64,000 nucleotides of DNA from an uncultured Oscillospiraceae bacterium (GCA_900547095.1 URFG01000007.1:7539-71538), one strand, 5' to 3'. Shown: positions 35,708 to 45,096, numbered from the stretch's first letter. Numbers and translations: made by a program. The notes: a model not told the origin generated them from the letters alone.

Positions 35708-38056
35708 ATGAAAAATAGCGATATGCATATTACAGGTCTTACAATGGATCAGGTGATCGACAGGAAAAACAAAGGTCTTGTTAATACCGATACGACCGCC
35801 GCCGGAAAATCCGTAAAAGAAATTATCAGATCCAATACGCTGACTTATTTCAACTTTATATTTATTATAATCACGGTGCTGTTATGCGCAGTCGGCTCGT
35901 TCAGAAATTTAACTTTCCTGCCGATAATTATAGGAAACACGCTTGTCGGTATTTTTCAGGAATTAAGGGCTAAAAAAACCCTCGATAAAATGAGTTTGCT
36001 TAATTCCCCTCACGCAGAAGTAATAAGAGATTCTAAAAGGCAGAGGATAAAATCGGGATCGCTTGTAAAAGGCGATTATGTGATTTTCTCCGCAGGCGAT
36101 CAGATAGTAGCTGACGCGCGTATAGTAAAAGGCTCTGTAAATGTAAACGAAGCGCTGCTGACAGGCGAAGAAGACGAAATAACAAAAAACTTCGGCGATA
36201 CCCTGCTTTCAGGCAGCTTTATCGTTTCGGGAGAATGCATTGCTACACTTGAAAAGGTAGGAAAAGAGTCATATATTTCTAAGCTCACCGCAGAGGCAAA
36301 AGCCGTAAGCGGAAAAGAGCAGTCCGAAATGATCCGCTCGATAAATAAAATCGTTAAATGGATGGGAATTTTGCTTATTCCAATTGGCGGAATATTATTT
36401 TATCAAAGCTATTTTTTAAGTAAAGAAACCTTTGCGGATAGTATCGTATCGATGGTGGCGGCAATTATCGGAATGATACCCGAGGGGCTTTATCTTTTAA
36501 CCACCGTGGCGCTTGCTCTCGGAACAATCAGGCTTTCTAAGCGAAAAGTGCTTTTAAACGATATGAAGAGTATAGAAGCACTCGCCAGAGTAGATGTGCT
36601 TTGCGTGGATAAAACCGGCACTATCACAGAGCCCACTATGGAAGTTAAAACCGTGGTAAGAATAAATGAAGAAAGCGAAGCGGACTTAAATAAGCTTTAT
36701 GAATATATCGGCTCTTCTATTGATAACAACACGACAATGCAGGCGCTTAAAAAATTCAAAGCGGAAAACTGCAGATCGGCAGAGAATTTAAAAGCGGCTC
36801 TAAGCGTTACTCCTTTTTCTTCTTCTTTAAAATACGGAACGGCTGTTTTTGAAGACGGCGAATATATCCTCGGTGCTCCCGAATTTGTGCTTAAGGACAA
36901 ATTCGAAGAATATAAGGATCTTGTGGAAAACTATTCTAAAAAAGGATACAGGGTACTAAGCTTTGCAGTTAAAAAAGAAGATATTATCTCCCCTGTTTTA
37001 TTTATAGTTTTATCGAATGCGATAAGAAAAGGCGCAGTTAAAACTTTCAGATATTTTGCAGACCAGGGAGTAAAAATAAAGGTAATATCCGGTGATAATC
37101 CGCAGACTGTCAGCGAAACCGCTAGGCTCGCGGGGATTGAGGATTACGATAAGTATATCGACGCTTCCTTGCTTGATACAAAAGAAGAGGTCGAAAAAGC
37201 CGCTCTTAAATACACAGTTTTCGGAAGAGTGACGCCGAAGCAAAAGCAAATAATAGTAAATGCCCTGCAAAACAGCGGCCGCACCGTTGCAATGACGGGC
37301 GACGGTGTAAACGATATCCTTGCTATGAAAGACGCCGACTGTGCTATAGCTATGGCTTCTGGCAGCGAGGCGGTATCCCAGGCGGCACAGGTCGTGCTGC
37401 TCGATTCCGACTTTTCAAAAATGCCGGGAGTTGTTTTAGAAGGCAGAAGAGTCGTAAATAATATTCAAAGATCGGCAAGCTTATTCCTTGTAAAAAATAT
37501 TTTTTCTGTTTTACTTGCGATAATGGCTTCGATATTTATGTTTTCCTATCCTTTGGAGCCTACGCACATTTCGCTTATCAGCGCTTTTACAATAGGTCTT
37601 CCCGGATTTTTGCTGGCGCTTGAGAGCAATAAAAGCAGAATAGAGGGTAATTTCCTTACAAATGTGCTTAAAAACGCTCTGCCCGCAGGTCTTACAGACG
37701 CAATAGTAGTAGGCTCGCTTGCGATATTCAAAAAGGTTTTCGGACTTCCTAAAACCGACGTTGCGACAGCCTCAACCCTTATTCTTGCGGTTGTGGGATT
37801 TATGATTTTAAGAAAAATCAGTATGCCTTTTAATAAATACAGGCTTACCGTTTTTCTAATAAATATTCTCGGCATAGTGCTGACTTTTATAGTGATCCCC
37901 GACTTTTTCAATGTGGTTATGATTCCGATAACAAGTATGCAGTTGACTATCCTTTTCTCATTCGCCGCAGAATCTATTTTCAGAATTCTTTCGTTTGTTG
38001 TAGACGGAAAATTAAAGAAAAGGAAAAAGCAAAAAAAACATAAAAACAACCGCTGA
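35708..38056 (+). CDS. Cation-translocating P-type ATPase, CtpE-like
   Basis: 782 residues from ATG 35708 (GAGGTGAG upstream; the longer opening at 35549 lies over the promoter). Family motifs: actuator LLTGEEDE, helix-4 IPEG, phosphorylation site DKTGTIT (about 300), hinge GDGVNDILAMKDAD, and about eight to ten membrane helices. The pattern PEGLYLLTTVALALGTIRLS and the absence of N-terminal metal domains resemble actinobacterial CtpE, reported to move Ca2+; Ca2+ or Mg2+ is only a guess here. Single-gene unit whose stop codon lies in the terminator. Confidence 0.8.
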   Translation: MKNSDMHITGLTMDQVIDRKNKGLVNTDTTAAGKSVKEIIRSNTLTYFNFIFIIITVLLCAVGSFRNLTFLPIIIGNTLVGIFQELRAKKTLDKMSLLNSPHAEVIRDSKRQRIKSGSLVKGDYVIFSAGDQIVADARIVKGSVNVNEALLTGEEDEITKNFGDTLLSGSFIVSGECIATLEKVGKESYISKLTAEAKAVSGKEQSEMIRSINKIVKWMGILLIPIGGILFYQSYFLSKETFADSIVSMVAAIIGMIPEGLYLLTTVALALGTIRLSKRKVLLNDMKSIEALARVDVLCVDKTGTITEPTMEVKTVVRINEESEADLNKLYEYIGSSIDNNTTMQALKKFKAENCRSAENLKAALSVTPFSSSLKYGTAVFEDGEYILGAPEFVLKDKFEEYKDLVENYSKKGYRVLSFAVKKEDIISPVLFIVLSNAIRKGAVKTFRYFADQGVKIKVISGDNPQTVSETARLAGIEDYDKYIDASLLDTKEEVEKAALKYTVFGRVTPKQKQIIVNALQNSGRTVAMTGDGVNDILAMKDADCAIAMASGSEAVSQAAQVVLLDSDFSKMPGVVLEGRRVVNNIQRSASLFLVKNIFSVLLAIMASIFMFSYPLEPTHISLISAFTIGLPGFLLALESNKSRIEGNFLTNVLKNALPAGLTDAIVVGSLAIFKKVFGLPKTDVATASTLILAVVGFMILRKISMPFNKYRLTVFLINILGIVLTFIVIPDFFNVVMIPITSMQLTILFSFAAESIFRILSFVVDGKLKKRKKQKKHKNNR

Positions 38057-38073
38057 GTCAGCGGTTGTTTTTT
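38045..38073. terminator. Bidirectional terminator between the P-type ATPase and atpC
   Basis: Stem AACAACCGC (38045-38053) with GCGGTTGTT (38061-38069), T run to the right and A run to the left. The ATPase stop codon is inside the hairpin. Confidence 0.88.
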
Positions 38074-38486
38074 TATTCCGTGTTTGTGCTTCCTTTAACT
38101 CTGAGCCTTGCAATATTTCTTGCGAGCATAAGCTGAGTGGATTTATATTCTCTGTAGCTCTGCTTTTGAAGCATAGCTTCTTTAGCCTCGTCCGCAGCTA
38201 TTTTTGCCCTTATTTCATCTATCTGATCGGGCCTTTCGGCAGAATCTGTAAGCACTAAGACCTCGCCGTTTTCAATTTTGCAGAGTCCTGCGGAAACAGC
38301 GGCTATCTCATCGCTTGAACCGGGTTTTCTGTAAGTAAGCGTTCCTGGTGTTAGAGCGGTTATCGTGTTGCTGTGGTCGGCAAGAATTCCGTATTGCCCG
38401 GAAGAAGTGGGAATTATCAGCGACTCGCATTCGCCGTCATAAAAAGTCTTATCCGCGGCAAGGATATGAACTTTAAAGCTTTTCAT
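38073..38486 (-). CDS. atpC: ATP synthase epsilon subunit
   Basis: 137 residues: N-terminal beta-sandwich (FKVHILAADKTFYDGECESL, GQYGILADHSNTITALTPG) and a C-terminal two-helix part (about 88-135), typical of F1 epsilon. Rotor subunit that can inhibit ATP hydrolysis. Last gene of the atp operon, five bases after atpD. Confidence 0.93.
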   Translation of the reverse strand: MKSFKVHILAADKTFYDGECESLIIPTSSGQYGILADHSNTITALTPGTLTYRKPGSSDEIAAVSAGLCKIENGEVLVLTDSAERPDQIDEIRAKIAADEAKEAMLQKQSYREYKSTQLMLARNIARLRVKGSTNTE

Positions 38487-38491
38487 TTCAA

Positions 38492-39889
38492 TTATTCCTT
38501 TTCAAGCTCTTTTGCTTTTTTGATAACATCGTCGAATGTTCCGACATTATAAAAAGCCGCTTCCGGATAAATATCCGCTTCTCCGCTTAAAATTGCCTTG
38601 AACCCCTTAACAGTTTCGCTTACGGGAACATATACTCCCTTAATACCTGTAAACTTTTCGGCTACGCTCATAGGCTGAGATAAAAATCTCTGCATTTTTC
38701 TCGCTCTTGTAACAGTTATTTTATCTTCTTCCGAAAGCTCGTCAATACCCAAAATAGCGATGATATCCTGAAGTTCGTTATATTTCTGCAAAGTTTCCTG
38801 GACTTTTCTTGCAACTTCGTAATGCTCGGAGCCTACGATATCCTCTTCGAGAATTCTCGAAGTACTTGAAAGCGGATCTACAGCCGGATAAATTCCCTGC
38901 TCGGCTATTTTTCTGCTTAATACAGTGGTAGCGTCAAGGTGGGTAAAAGTAGTGGCAGGAGCAGGATCGGTAAGATCGTCTGCAGGGACATATACCGCCT
39001 GAACGGATGTAACGGAACCTTTTTTAGTGGAAGTTATCCTTTCCTGCAAAGCTCCCATTTCGTCTGCAAGGGTGGGCTGATATCCGACTGCCGACGGCAT
39101 TCTGCCGAGCAATGTGGATACCTCGCTGCCCGCCTGAACAAATCTGAAAATATTATCGATAAAGAGCAAAACATCCTTATTCTGTTCTTCACGGAAATAC
39201 TCAGCCATAGTAAGCCCTGAGAGGGCGACTCTCATTCTTACTCCCGGCGCCTCATTCATCTGACCGAACACAAGCGCTGTTTTATCAGAAACTCCGCTTT
39301 CTTTCATTTCATAAAAAAGGTCGTTACCCTCGCGGCTTCTTTCGCCGACTCCCGTGAAAACGGAATAGCCGCCGTGTTTTACCGCCACATTATGAATAAG
39401 CTCCTGAATAAGCACGGTCTTTCCTACTCCCGCGCCTCCGAAAAGACCTATCTTTCCGCCTTTCGGATAAGGCTCTAAAAGGTCGATAACTTTAATTCCG
39501 GTTTCAAGAATTTCAGCCGCCGGCTTCTGCTCATCAAAGCCGGGAGCCTTTCTGTGTATTTCCCATTTTGGAACGCTTTTATCAAGTTCCTCGCCGCCGT
39601 CGATAGGCTCGCCCAAAACATTGAACATACGCCCCAAAGTCGCGTCGCCCACGGGCACGGAAATTCCGTGGCCCAAAGCGGTGACTTCCATACCCCTGGC
39701 AAGACCTTCGCTTGCTCCTAAAAGGATGCATCTGACAGTATCGTTGCCGATATGAGAAGCTACCTCCATTATTCTTTTTTCATTATCCAGCTCAACGCTT
39801 AAAGCTTCCTTGATTTTCGGAAGTTCTCTGTGAGGAAACCTGCAATCGATAACAGGTCCGGATATTTCCGATATTCTTCCCTTTATCAC
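38492..39889 (-). CDS. atpD: ATP synthase beta subunit
   Basis: 465 residues, catalytic F1 subunit. Walker A GGAGVGKTVLIQEL (about 152-165), GERSREGNDLFYEM, ALVFGQMNEAPGVRMRVAL and the DELSEEDK loop are all canonical. Overlaps atpG by four bases. Confidence 0.97.
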   Translation of the reverse strand: MIKGRISEISGPVIDCRFPHRELPKIKEALSVELDNEKRIMEVASHIGNDTVRCILLGASEGLARGMEVTALGHGISVPVGDATLGRMFNVLGEPIDGGEELDKSVPKWEIHRKAPGFDEQKPAAEILETGIKVIDLLEPYPKGGKIGLFGGAGVGKTVLIQELIHNVAVKHGGYSVFTGVGERSREGNDLFYEMKESGVSDKTALVFGQMNEAPGVRMRVALSGLTMAEYFREEQNKDVLLFIDNIFRFVQAGSEVSTLLGRMPSAVGYQPTLADEMGALQERITSTKKGSVTSVQAVYVPADDLTDPAPATTFTHLDATTVLSRKIAEQGIYPAVDPLSSTSRILEEDIVGSEHYEVARKVQETLQKYNELQDIIAILGIDELSEEDKITVTRARKMQRFLSQPMSVAEKFTGIKGVYVPVSETVKGFKAILSGEADIYPEAAFYNVGTFDDVIKKAKELEKE

Positions 39890-40806
39890 TGAAGATCCGC
39901 CTTTCTGCCGATATTTTTCATTTTACTTTTTTTCTGCGCTTTGGCACCTGAGGAAACCTCTGTTATTTCCTGCGTTATAGTTGCCTGCCTGAGACGGTTA
40001 TACTCAACCGAAAGGTCGTTTAAAATTTCCTGCGCGTTTTGATTCGCGGAATTCATAGCATTCATTCTTGAGCTTTGCTCAGAGCAAAAGCTGTCTATCA
40101 AAGCGCTGTAAATATATCCTGAAATATAGCTTGGTATTATATTATCAAGAACATCATTCACAGACGGTGAAAATTCAAACGGATTTTCACCCGAAACATT
40201 TTCTCCTTTAGAAGAAAATGTTTTTTTATGAAAAGGCAGGAGCCTGAAATTTATAACGCTTTCGAACATTCCGTTTTTTATATCCGTATAAATAACATAA
40301 ATTTTCTGTGCCTCGCCTTTATCGTAAAGGTTTAGCAAAATCTGTGTTATTTCCCTCGCTCTTTGCATTGTGGGGTTTTGAGCGGTGTAAATAAAGCTCT
40401 GCTCAATAGGAATATTTCTATGCTCAAAGTACCTTCTGCCGTATTCTCCTACGACAAAAAGCTTGGTATCCCTATGCTCATTTAAGAGCTTTTCCGCCTC
40501 TTTGATGACATTTTGGTTATACATTCCCGCAAGACCTTTATCGGCTGTTATAACCAAAGCGGCATAAGGACCTTTTAGCTCAGGCATTCCCTCTTCGGGG
40601 TAAAAATACTTGCTGTCAACCGTTTTCACATTTCTGAAAATTCGCTTGATCTCGGTTTGAAGTTCGTTAAAATAAGGCCTTGTTCTGTCAAGATCAGCCT
40701 TGGCTTTGCGCATTTTAGTCGAAGCGATAAGATACATAGCATTAGTTATTTTCTGCGTATCTTTAACACTTTTAATATGGCTTTTTATTTCCTTTGCGTT
40801 TGCCAC
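39886..40806 (-). CDS. atpG: ATP synthase gamma subunit
   Basis: 306 residues, central rotor shaft. N-terminal helix KEIKSHIKSVKDTQKITNAM and C-terminal helix RMNAMNSANQNAQEILNDL are the conserved coiled-coil parts; ITADKGLAGMYNQNVI in the Rossmann-like middle. Slightly longer than usual at the C-terminus, which ends in a Lys-rich tail. Confidence 0.95.
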   Translation of the reverse strand: MANAKEIKSHIKSVKDTQKITNAMYLIASTKMRKAKADLDRTRPYFNELQTEIKRIFRNVKTVDSKYFYPEEGMPELKGPYAALVITADKGLAGMYNQNVIKEAEKLLNEHRDTKLFVVGEYGRRYFEHRNIPIEQSFIYTAQNPTMQRAREITQILLNLYDKGEAQKIYVIYTDIKNGMFESVINFRLLPFHKKTFSSKGENVSGENPFEFSPSVNDVLDNIIPSYISGYIYSALIDSFCSEQSSRMNAMNSANQNAQEILNDLSVEYNRLRQATITQEITEVSSGAKAQKKSKMKNIGRKADLQ

Positions 40807-40823
40807 GTATCTTCACCGCCCTT

Positions 40824-42584
40824 TTATGATTTTTTAAGGAACTCTTTTGCCTTATCTGCAATAAGTTTTGTTTCCTCGTCAGAAAGCACGCCTGTTTCGT
40901 CTATCTTTTCGCAAAGGCTTAACTGTGTGCTTTCAAAATACTCAATAAGCTTATCCGCATAATCGGGGACCTCTTTTACAGGCACTTCGGAGAATGCTTT
41001 TGAAAGCGCTGAAACAAGCAAAATCACCTGCCGGTGCTCCTTATAAGGATGATATTGCTTTTGCTTAAGCAGCTGCATAAGGTCTTCGCCGTAATGAAGC
41101 TGTCTTTTCGTGGTTTCGTCAAGATCGCTTGAAAACTGCATAAAGACTTCCATTTCTCTATACTGCGCAAGATCAAGTCTTATAGCGCCGGTTGCCTTTT
41201 TCATAGCCTTTGTCTGAGCGGCGCCGCCGACTCTGGAAACAGAAAGTCCGACGTTTACAGCAGGTCTTTGACCGGCAAAGAAAAGGTCGCTTTCAAGGAA
41301 TATCTGACCGTCGGTTATAGAAATAATATTCGTAGGAATATAAGCGGAAACATCTCCCGCCTGCGTTTCCACGATAGGCAGAGCCGTCATACTTCCTCCG
41401 CCCAACTTATCGCTTAAATGCGCCGATCTTTCGAGAAGTCTTGAATGAAGATAGAATACATCTCCCGGATATGCTTCTCTTCCGGGAGAGCGCTCAAGCA
41501 AAAGGCTTAAAGTCCTGTATGCTATGGCGTGCTTAGAAAGGTCGTCATAAACGATAAGAACATCTTTTCCGTTTTCCATAAAATATTCCGCAATAGCGCA
41601 GCCCGAATAAGGCGCAATATACTGCTTGGGCGCGGAATCGCTTGCGGAAGCGTTTACTATAACCGTGTAATTAAGAGCGCCTTTGGATTTTAATACCTCT
41701 GCAAGCTGTGCCACGGAAGAAGCTTTCTGTCCGATAGCCACATATACGCAGACGACATTTTTGTCTTTCTGATTAAGAATGGTATCTAAGGCTATCGCCG
41801 TTTTACCCGTCTGCCTGTCGCCGATAATCAGTTCTCTTTGACCTCTGCCTATAGGAAACATAGAGTCTATCGCGAGAAGTCCTGTTTCAAGAGGTTTGTT
41901 TACAGGCTGCCTGTCTATAATTCCGGGCGCCTTTTTCTCAATGGGATAGTAACCGTCTTCAAAAACAGGACCTTTGCCGTCGATAGGCTCGCCTAAAGCG
42001 TCAACGATTCTTCCGAGCATTTTTTTGCCCACGGGTACACCGGCCGTTTTAAAGCTTCTTTTAACTAAGCTGCCCTCGGTTATTTCATCTTCGTCGCCGA
42101 AAATAACGCAGCCTACGCTGTCCTCTTTAAGGTCAAGCACCATTCCTTTTATTCCGTGCTCGAATATAAGTATTTCGCCGTATTTTACATTTTCAAGACC
42201 GCTTACCGTAGCAATTCCGTCGCCGACGGTAAGGACTGATCCTATCTCTTCGCTTTCGGCTGCGGGCTTGAAGCTTTTGGCGGTTTCTTTTATCAAAGGA
42301 ATTATTTTATCCTGATTTTTTATGGCGGCAAATATCTTTTCTTTAAGCTGTCTCCCTATTCCGGCAGGGCTCCAATCGATAATTTCCTCCGGGATAAATT
42401 CCCCTGATCTTTTGCAAATTTCGATTACAAATCCGTCTTTGTAATTTTCGTCTTTTAAAAACGAAAGCTCGGATAAAGAACCGTATTTCCCCTCTAAGAA
42501 AGCTTTTAAATCCTCGGTTTGCTTAGTTTCGGGCTTTTTATAATATCTTATTCTTGCCCTGACAGATAGATTTGTCAAACTCAT
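40824..42584 (-). CDS. atpA: ATP synthase alpha subunit with N-terminal delta-like domain
   Basis: 586 residues, about 80 more than usual. From about residue 88 it is a normal F1 alpha: EEIGSVLTVGDGIATVSGL (112-130), P-loop GDRQTGKTAIALDTI and SVSRVGGAAQ. Residues 5-85 are extra and match the plan of the delta (AtpH) C-terminal domain: a helix (KQTEDLKAFLEGKYG), a strand GFVIEI, then EEIIDWSPAGIGRQLKEKI against the family pattern IDGSVxGRLxxL. No atpH gene exists between atpF and atpA, its usual place. ATG 42584 overlaps the atpF stop; a GTG one codon earlier is the alternative. Confidence 0.9.
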   Translation of the reverse strand: MSLTNLSVRARIRYYKKPETKQTEDLKAFLEGKYGSLSELSFLKDENYKDGFVIEICKRSGEFIPEEIIDWSPAGIGRQLKEKIFAAIKNQDKIIPLIKETAKSFKPAAESEEIGSVLTVGDGIATVSGLENVKYGEILIFEHGIKGMVLDLKEDSVGCVIFGDEDEITEGSLVKRSFKTAGVPVGKKMLGRIVDALGEPIDGKGPVFEDGYYPIEKKAPGIIDRQPVNKPLETGLLAIDSMFPIGRGQRELIIGDRQTGKTAIALDTILNQKDKNVVCVYVAIGQKASSVAQLAEVLKSKGALNYTVIVNASASDSAPKQYIAPYSGCAIAEYFMENGKDVLIVYDDLSKHAIAYRTLSLLLERSPGREAYPGDVFYLHSRLLERSAHLSDKLGGGSMTALPIVETQAGDVSAYIPTNIISITDGQIFLESDLFFAGQRPAVNVGLSVSRVGGAAQTKAMKKATGAIRLDLAQYREMEVFMQFSSDLDETTKRQLHYGEDLMQLLKQKQYHPYKEHRQVILLVSALSKAFSEVPVKEVPDYADKLIEYFESTQLSLCEKIDETGVLSDEETKLIADKAKEFLKKS

Positions 42585-43063
42585 CACTCTTTTCCGGCGG
42601 TTTTCAAAAAGTCGTCAATAGCGTCGCCGCTTTTTGCCGAAACCGCTTCATCTATAGCGTCGGAAACGATCTTTTCGATCTCGGCGTTAGCCTCGTTTAA
42701 TATCTTTTCTTTTTCATCCATTGCTTCCGATTTTGCGGATTCGATTATTTTCTGCCTTTGAGCCTCGGCTTTTAAAAGTTCTGCTTCGGCAGATTTTTTG
42801 GCTTGCGCCGCCGCCTCTGATTTGATTTTTTCAGCCTCTTCTTGTGCAAGCTCAAGCTTTTTTAAATACTCAGCTTCCTTTTCATCGGCACTTTTGAGTT
42901 TATCTGCGGCGTCTTCATCCATTTTTTTATAATAATCTGTTCTATTATCCATAAATTTCTTTACAGGTTTATACAGCAAAAACCAAAGACCGCCCGCGAG
43001 TATTATAAAATTGAAAATATGGAGCAATATCTGCTGCCAATCAATATTCAAAGGGATACTCAT
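42584..43063 (-). CDS. atpF: ATP synthase b subunit
   Basis: 159 residues, peripheral stalk. One N-terminal membrane helix (about 10-28), then KFMDNRTDYYKKMDEDAADK and a long Ala/Glu/Lys-rich coiled coil. Ends directly at the start of the delta-alpha fusion gene. Confidence 0.93.
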   Translation of the reverse strand: MSIPLNIDWQQILLHIFNFIILAGGLWFLLYKPVKKFMDNRTDYYKKMDEDAADKLKSADEKEAEYLKKLELAQEEAEKIKSEAAAQAKKSAEAELLKAEAQRQKIIESAKSEAMDEKEKILNEANAEIEKIVSDAIDEAVSAKSGDAIDDFLKTAGKE

Positions 43064-43078
43064 TTTATCTCCCCCTCT

Positions 43079-43459
43079 TTACAGAACGAATATGACAAGT
43101 ATCGCAACGATCAAAGCATAAATAATAGCTGTTTCGATAAATACAAGGCCGAGCATAAGGCTGGTTCTTATCTTGCCCTCAGCTTCGGGCTGACGGGAAA
43201 TTCCCTCCACGGACTTTGAAATTGCAAGAGCCATTCCGATAGCGCCGCTTGCCGCAACTAAACCTACACAAACAGCCGCGGCTATAGCTTTGGAGCCTGT
43301 TGTATTATCCTCTTCCCGGGCCGACTGCGAGGTCGTGACAGCAGTTTCGCTTTGCTCTGAAGATGTATCGGTTGCCGCAAAAGCGGAAATACCTGCAAAA
43401 ACGCAGATGATCATTGCAAATATAAGTGTAAGTAATGATTTTTTTAACTCTTTTTTCAT
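43079..43459 (-). CDS. atpE: ATP synthase c subunit with signal-like N-terminal extension
   Basis: 126 residues against the usual 75-90. Residues 1-29 resemble a cleavable signal peptide (basic start, long hydrophobic core, AFA-A), then a Ser/Thr/Glu linker (30-54), then the normal two-helix hairpin with loop RQPEAEGKI. The ion-binding carboxylate is Glu109 with Thr110 and Tyr114 (ETxxxY), but the helix-1 Gln that binds Na+ in Na+-type c rings is Met76, so H+ is somewhat favoured. Forms the membrane rotor ring. Confidence 0.92.
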   Translation of the reverse strand: MKKELKKSLLTLIFAMIICVFAGISAFAATDTSSEQSETAVTTSQSAREEDNTTGSKAIAAAVCVGLVAASGAIGMALAISKSVEGISRQPEAEGKIRTSLMLGLVFIETAIIYALIVAILVIFVL

Positions 43460-43483
43460 AATATTTTCCTCCGGAATGAAAAA

Positions 43484-44308
43484 TTAATTTTTTGATTTTA
43501 TTTTTTTAACAGACGGCTTAGAAACCTCTCCGTAGAATAAAGCCGTAAGCATTGTCAAAACATAGGTTTGAATAAGAGCGTGAAGCAATGTAAACATAAC
43601 TCCCACCGCTACAGGAAGAACAAAGCTTAAACTAACTGTATAATAAACAAGTTCGGTAACAAGCAGGCCGCTGAGCAGTGCGCCGAAAAGCCTGAAACTC
43701 ATAGATATGGGCAGCGAAAATTCTTTTAAGCTCTTTCCTATTCCTTTTATTCCGTTTCCTGCTATCGATCCGCCCATTATCATAAGATAGGAGAAAACTC
43801 CGAGTGCTATCGCGGCGTTGATATCCGAAAGCGGGGCCGGCAATGAAATTGATTTGCCGGCTGTGGTTACGGCCTGCAGACCGAAAAGCTCGAACAATGT
43901 TCCGATAAAAATATAAGTACCCGCCGCAAAAACATAAGCACCTAAGAAAATATTTCTGTGAGGGCTGTTTGATTTAGCGAGATTATCAAAAAAACCAACG
44001 ACCTCTTCGAGCAAAAGCTGAAATTTTCCGGGGATATTTTTAAACCTCGGTATCACAAAAATTCTGATGAGTAAACTTGCTGCGAGTAAAATCCCCGTAA
44101 CCGTGACTGCTGAAATAAGCGAGGGATTAACGTCTTTTAATCCGAAAAGGCTTATTTTATTTGTTTCATGCAAAACCGCATCACGCATGACCTCTTTTAT
44201 TGATTCTTTATCCTGCACGGGTTTTCCCGCAAGCAGGGCAAGAACCAAAAATATGGCTAAAAGGCCTATCCAGACTATTAGCCCGACAGTCCTCTTTTTT
44301 TTATCCAT
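43484..44308 (-). CDS. atpB: ATP synthase a subunit
   Basis: 274 residues, about six membrane helices; ion channel half of Fo. The conserved functional arginine lies in the SMSFRLFGALLSGLLV segment of helix 4 (about 204-219). Seven bases after the DUF1275 gene, so co-transcribed. Confidence 0.93.
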   Translation of the reverse strand: MDKKKRTVGLIVWIGLLAIFLVLALLAGKPVQDKESIKEVMRDAVLHETNKISLFGLKDVNPSLISAVTVTGILLAASLLIRIFVIPRFKNIPGKFQLLLEEVVGFFDNLAKSNSPHRNIFLGAYVFAAGTYIFIGTLFELFGLQAVTTAGKSISLPAPLSDINAAIALGVFSYLMIMGGSIAGNGIKGIGKSLKEFSLPISMSFRLFGALLSGLLVTELVYYTVSLSFVLPVAVGVMFTLLHALIQTYVLTMLTALFYGEVSKPSVKKIKSKN

Positions 44309-44314
44309 AGAGCC

Positions 44315-44989
44315 TTACGCTTCCTTTCTTTCGGCAAAAATTATAAAGCTGATAATAAGTAAAATACAACTTCCGAAAATAGATTTAAGACCGAACTTTT
44401 CAGCGGCAAAACTTCCTAAAGCCGCACCAAAACCGAACAGGGTAACAACGGCAAAATAAAGCGCTGAAATTTCAAGATGTTTTTTATCCTTATTCTTTAT
44501 ATAGGAGCTAAGATACACTGCGGCGTTTTTCATATTTCCTATACACATTGTACTTGCAAACGCCTGCCCTCTTAAGGTGGGAAATGATTGCAGCTGAAGC
44601 GCGCACACAAAGGAAACCGCGGCATTAGCAAAAATATCATATTCCCCAGGAATAAATCCCACGGAAAAAAGCACCGCTGTTTCAAATACAAGCACCGCCT
44701 GCCTGAAATGAATCAGTTTCAATTTTTTTGCATTATACCTGATGATCTCAGCGGCGATAGTGCCGAGCAAAAACGAAATAACAGGCACAAGATATTTAAG
44801 CCCTGCTCTGAAATCTCCTCTGAATATTTTATCAGATAAAAGGACTATGTTTCCCGTTTGAGCGTTGGCAAAAACCTTACCTCTGCACATATAAGTATAG
44901 GCGTCCTGAAAGCCGCCTGAAAGAATTATGAAAACAGTGCTTAAAAACGAATCGGCAAACCGCTCGATTTTAAAAGATACTGAACTCAT
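44315..44989 (-). CDS. DUF1275 (YoaK-type) membrane protein
   Basis: 224 residues, six hydrophobic segments. Family marks: LSGGFQDAYTYMCRGKVFANAQTGNIV (about 23-49; GG-x-D near the start and TGN motif) and the later ALQLQSFP. Function of the family is not settled. It is the first gene of the atp operon, with AAGGAGG before the ATG, in the place where atpI usually stands. Confidence 0.82.
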   Translation of the reverse strand: MSSVSFKIERFADSFLSTVFIILSGGFQDAYTYMCRGKVFANAQTGNIVLLSDKIFRGDFRAGLKYLVPVISFLLGTIAAEIIRYNAKKLKLIHFRQAVLVFETAVLFSVGFIPGEYDIFANAAVSFVCALQLQSFPTLRGQAFASTMCIGNMKNAAVYLSSYIKNKDKKHLEISALYFAVVTLFGFGAALGSFAAEKFGLKSIFGSCILLIISFIIFAERKEA

Positions 44990-45030
44990 AAATTCCTCCT
45001 TCTTACTCCTTGACTTTTCGGAATATTAGT

Positions 45031-45059
45031 ATTATAATTCAGAAATAAGTATGTGTAAA
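45031..45059 (-). promoter_or_regulatory. Promoter of the ATP synthase operon
   Basis: Minus strand TTTACA (45054-45059), 17-nt spacer, TATAAT (45031-45036), about 42 nt before the DUF1275 start codon. Confidence 0.7.
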
Positions 45060-45068
45060 ATCTATAAA

Positions 45069-45096
45069 TGATATGTTTGATATACTTATATGATAT
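45069..45096 (+). promoter_or_regulatory. Three TGATAT repeats upstream of the LysR gene
   Basis: TGATAT occurs at 45069-45074, 45078-45083 and 45091-45096, between the atp operon promoter and the LysR gene. It could be an autoregulatory LysR site; the AT-rich context makes chance possible. Confidence 0.3.
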
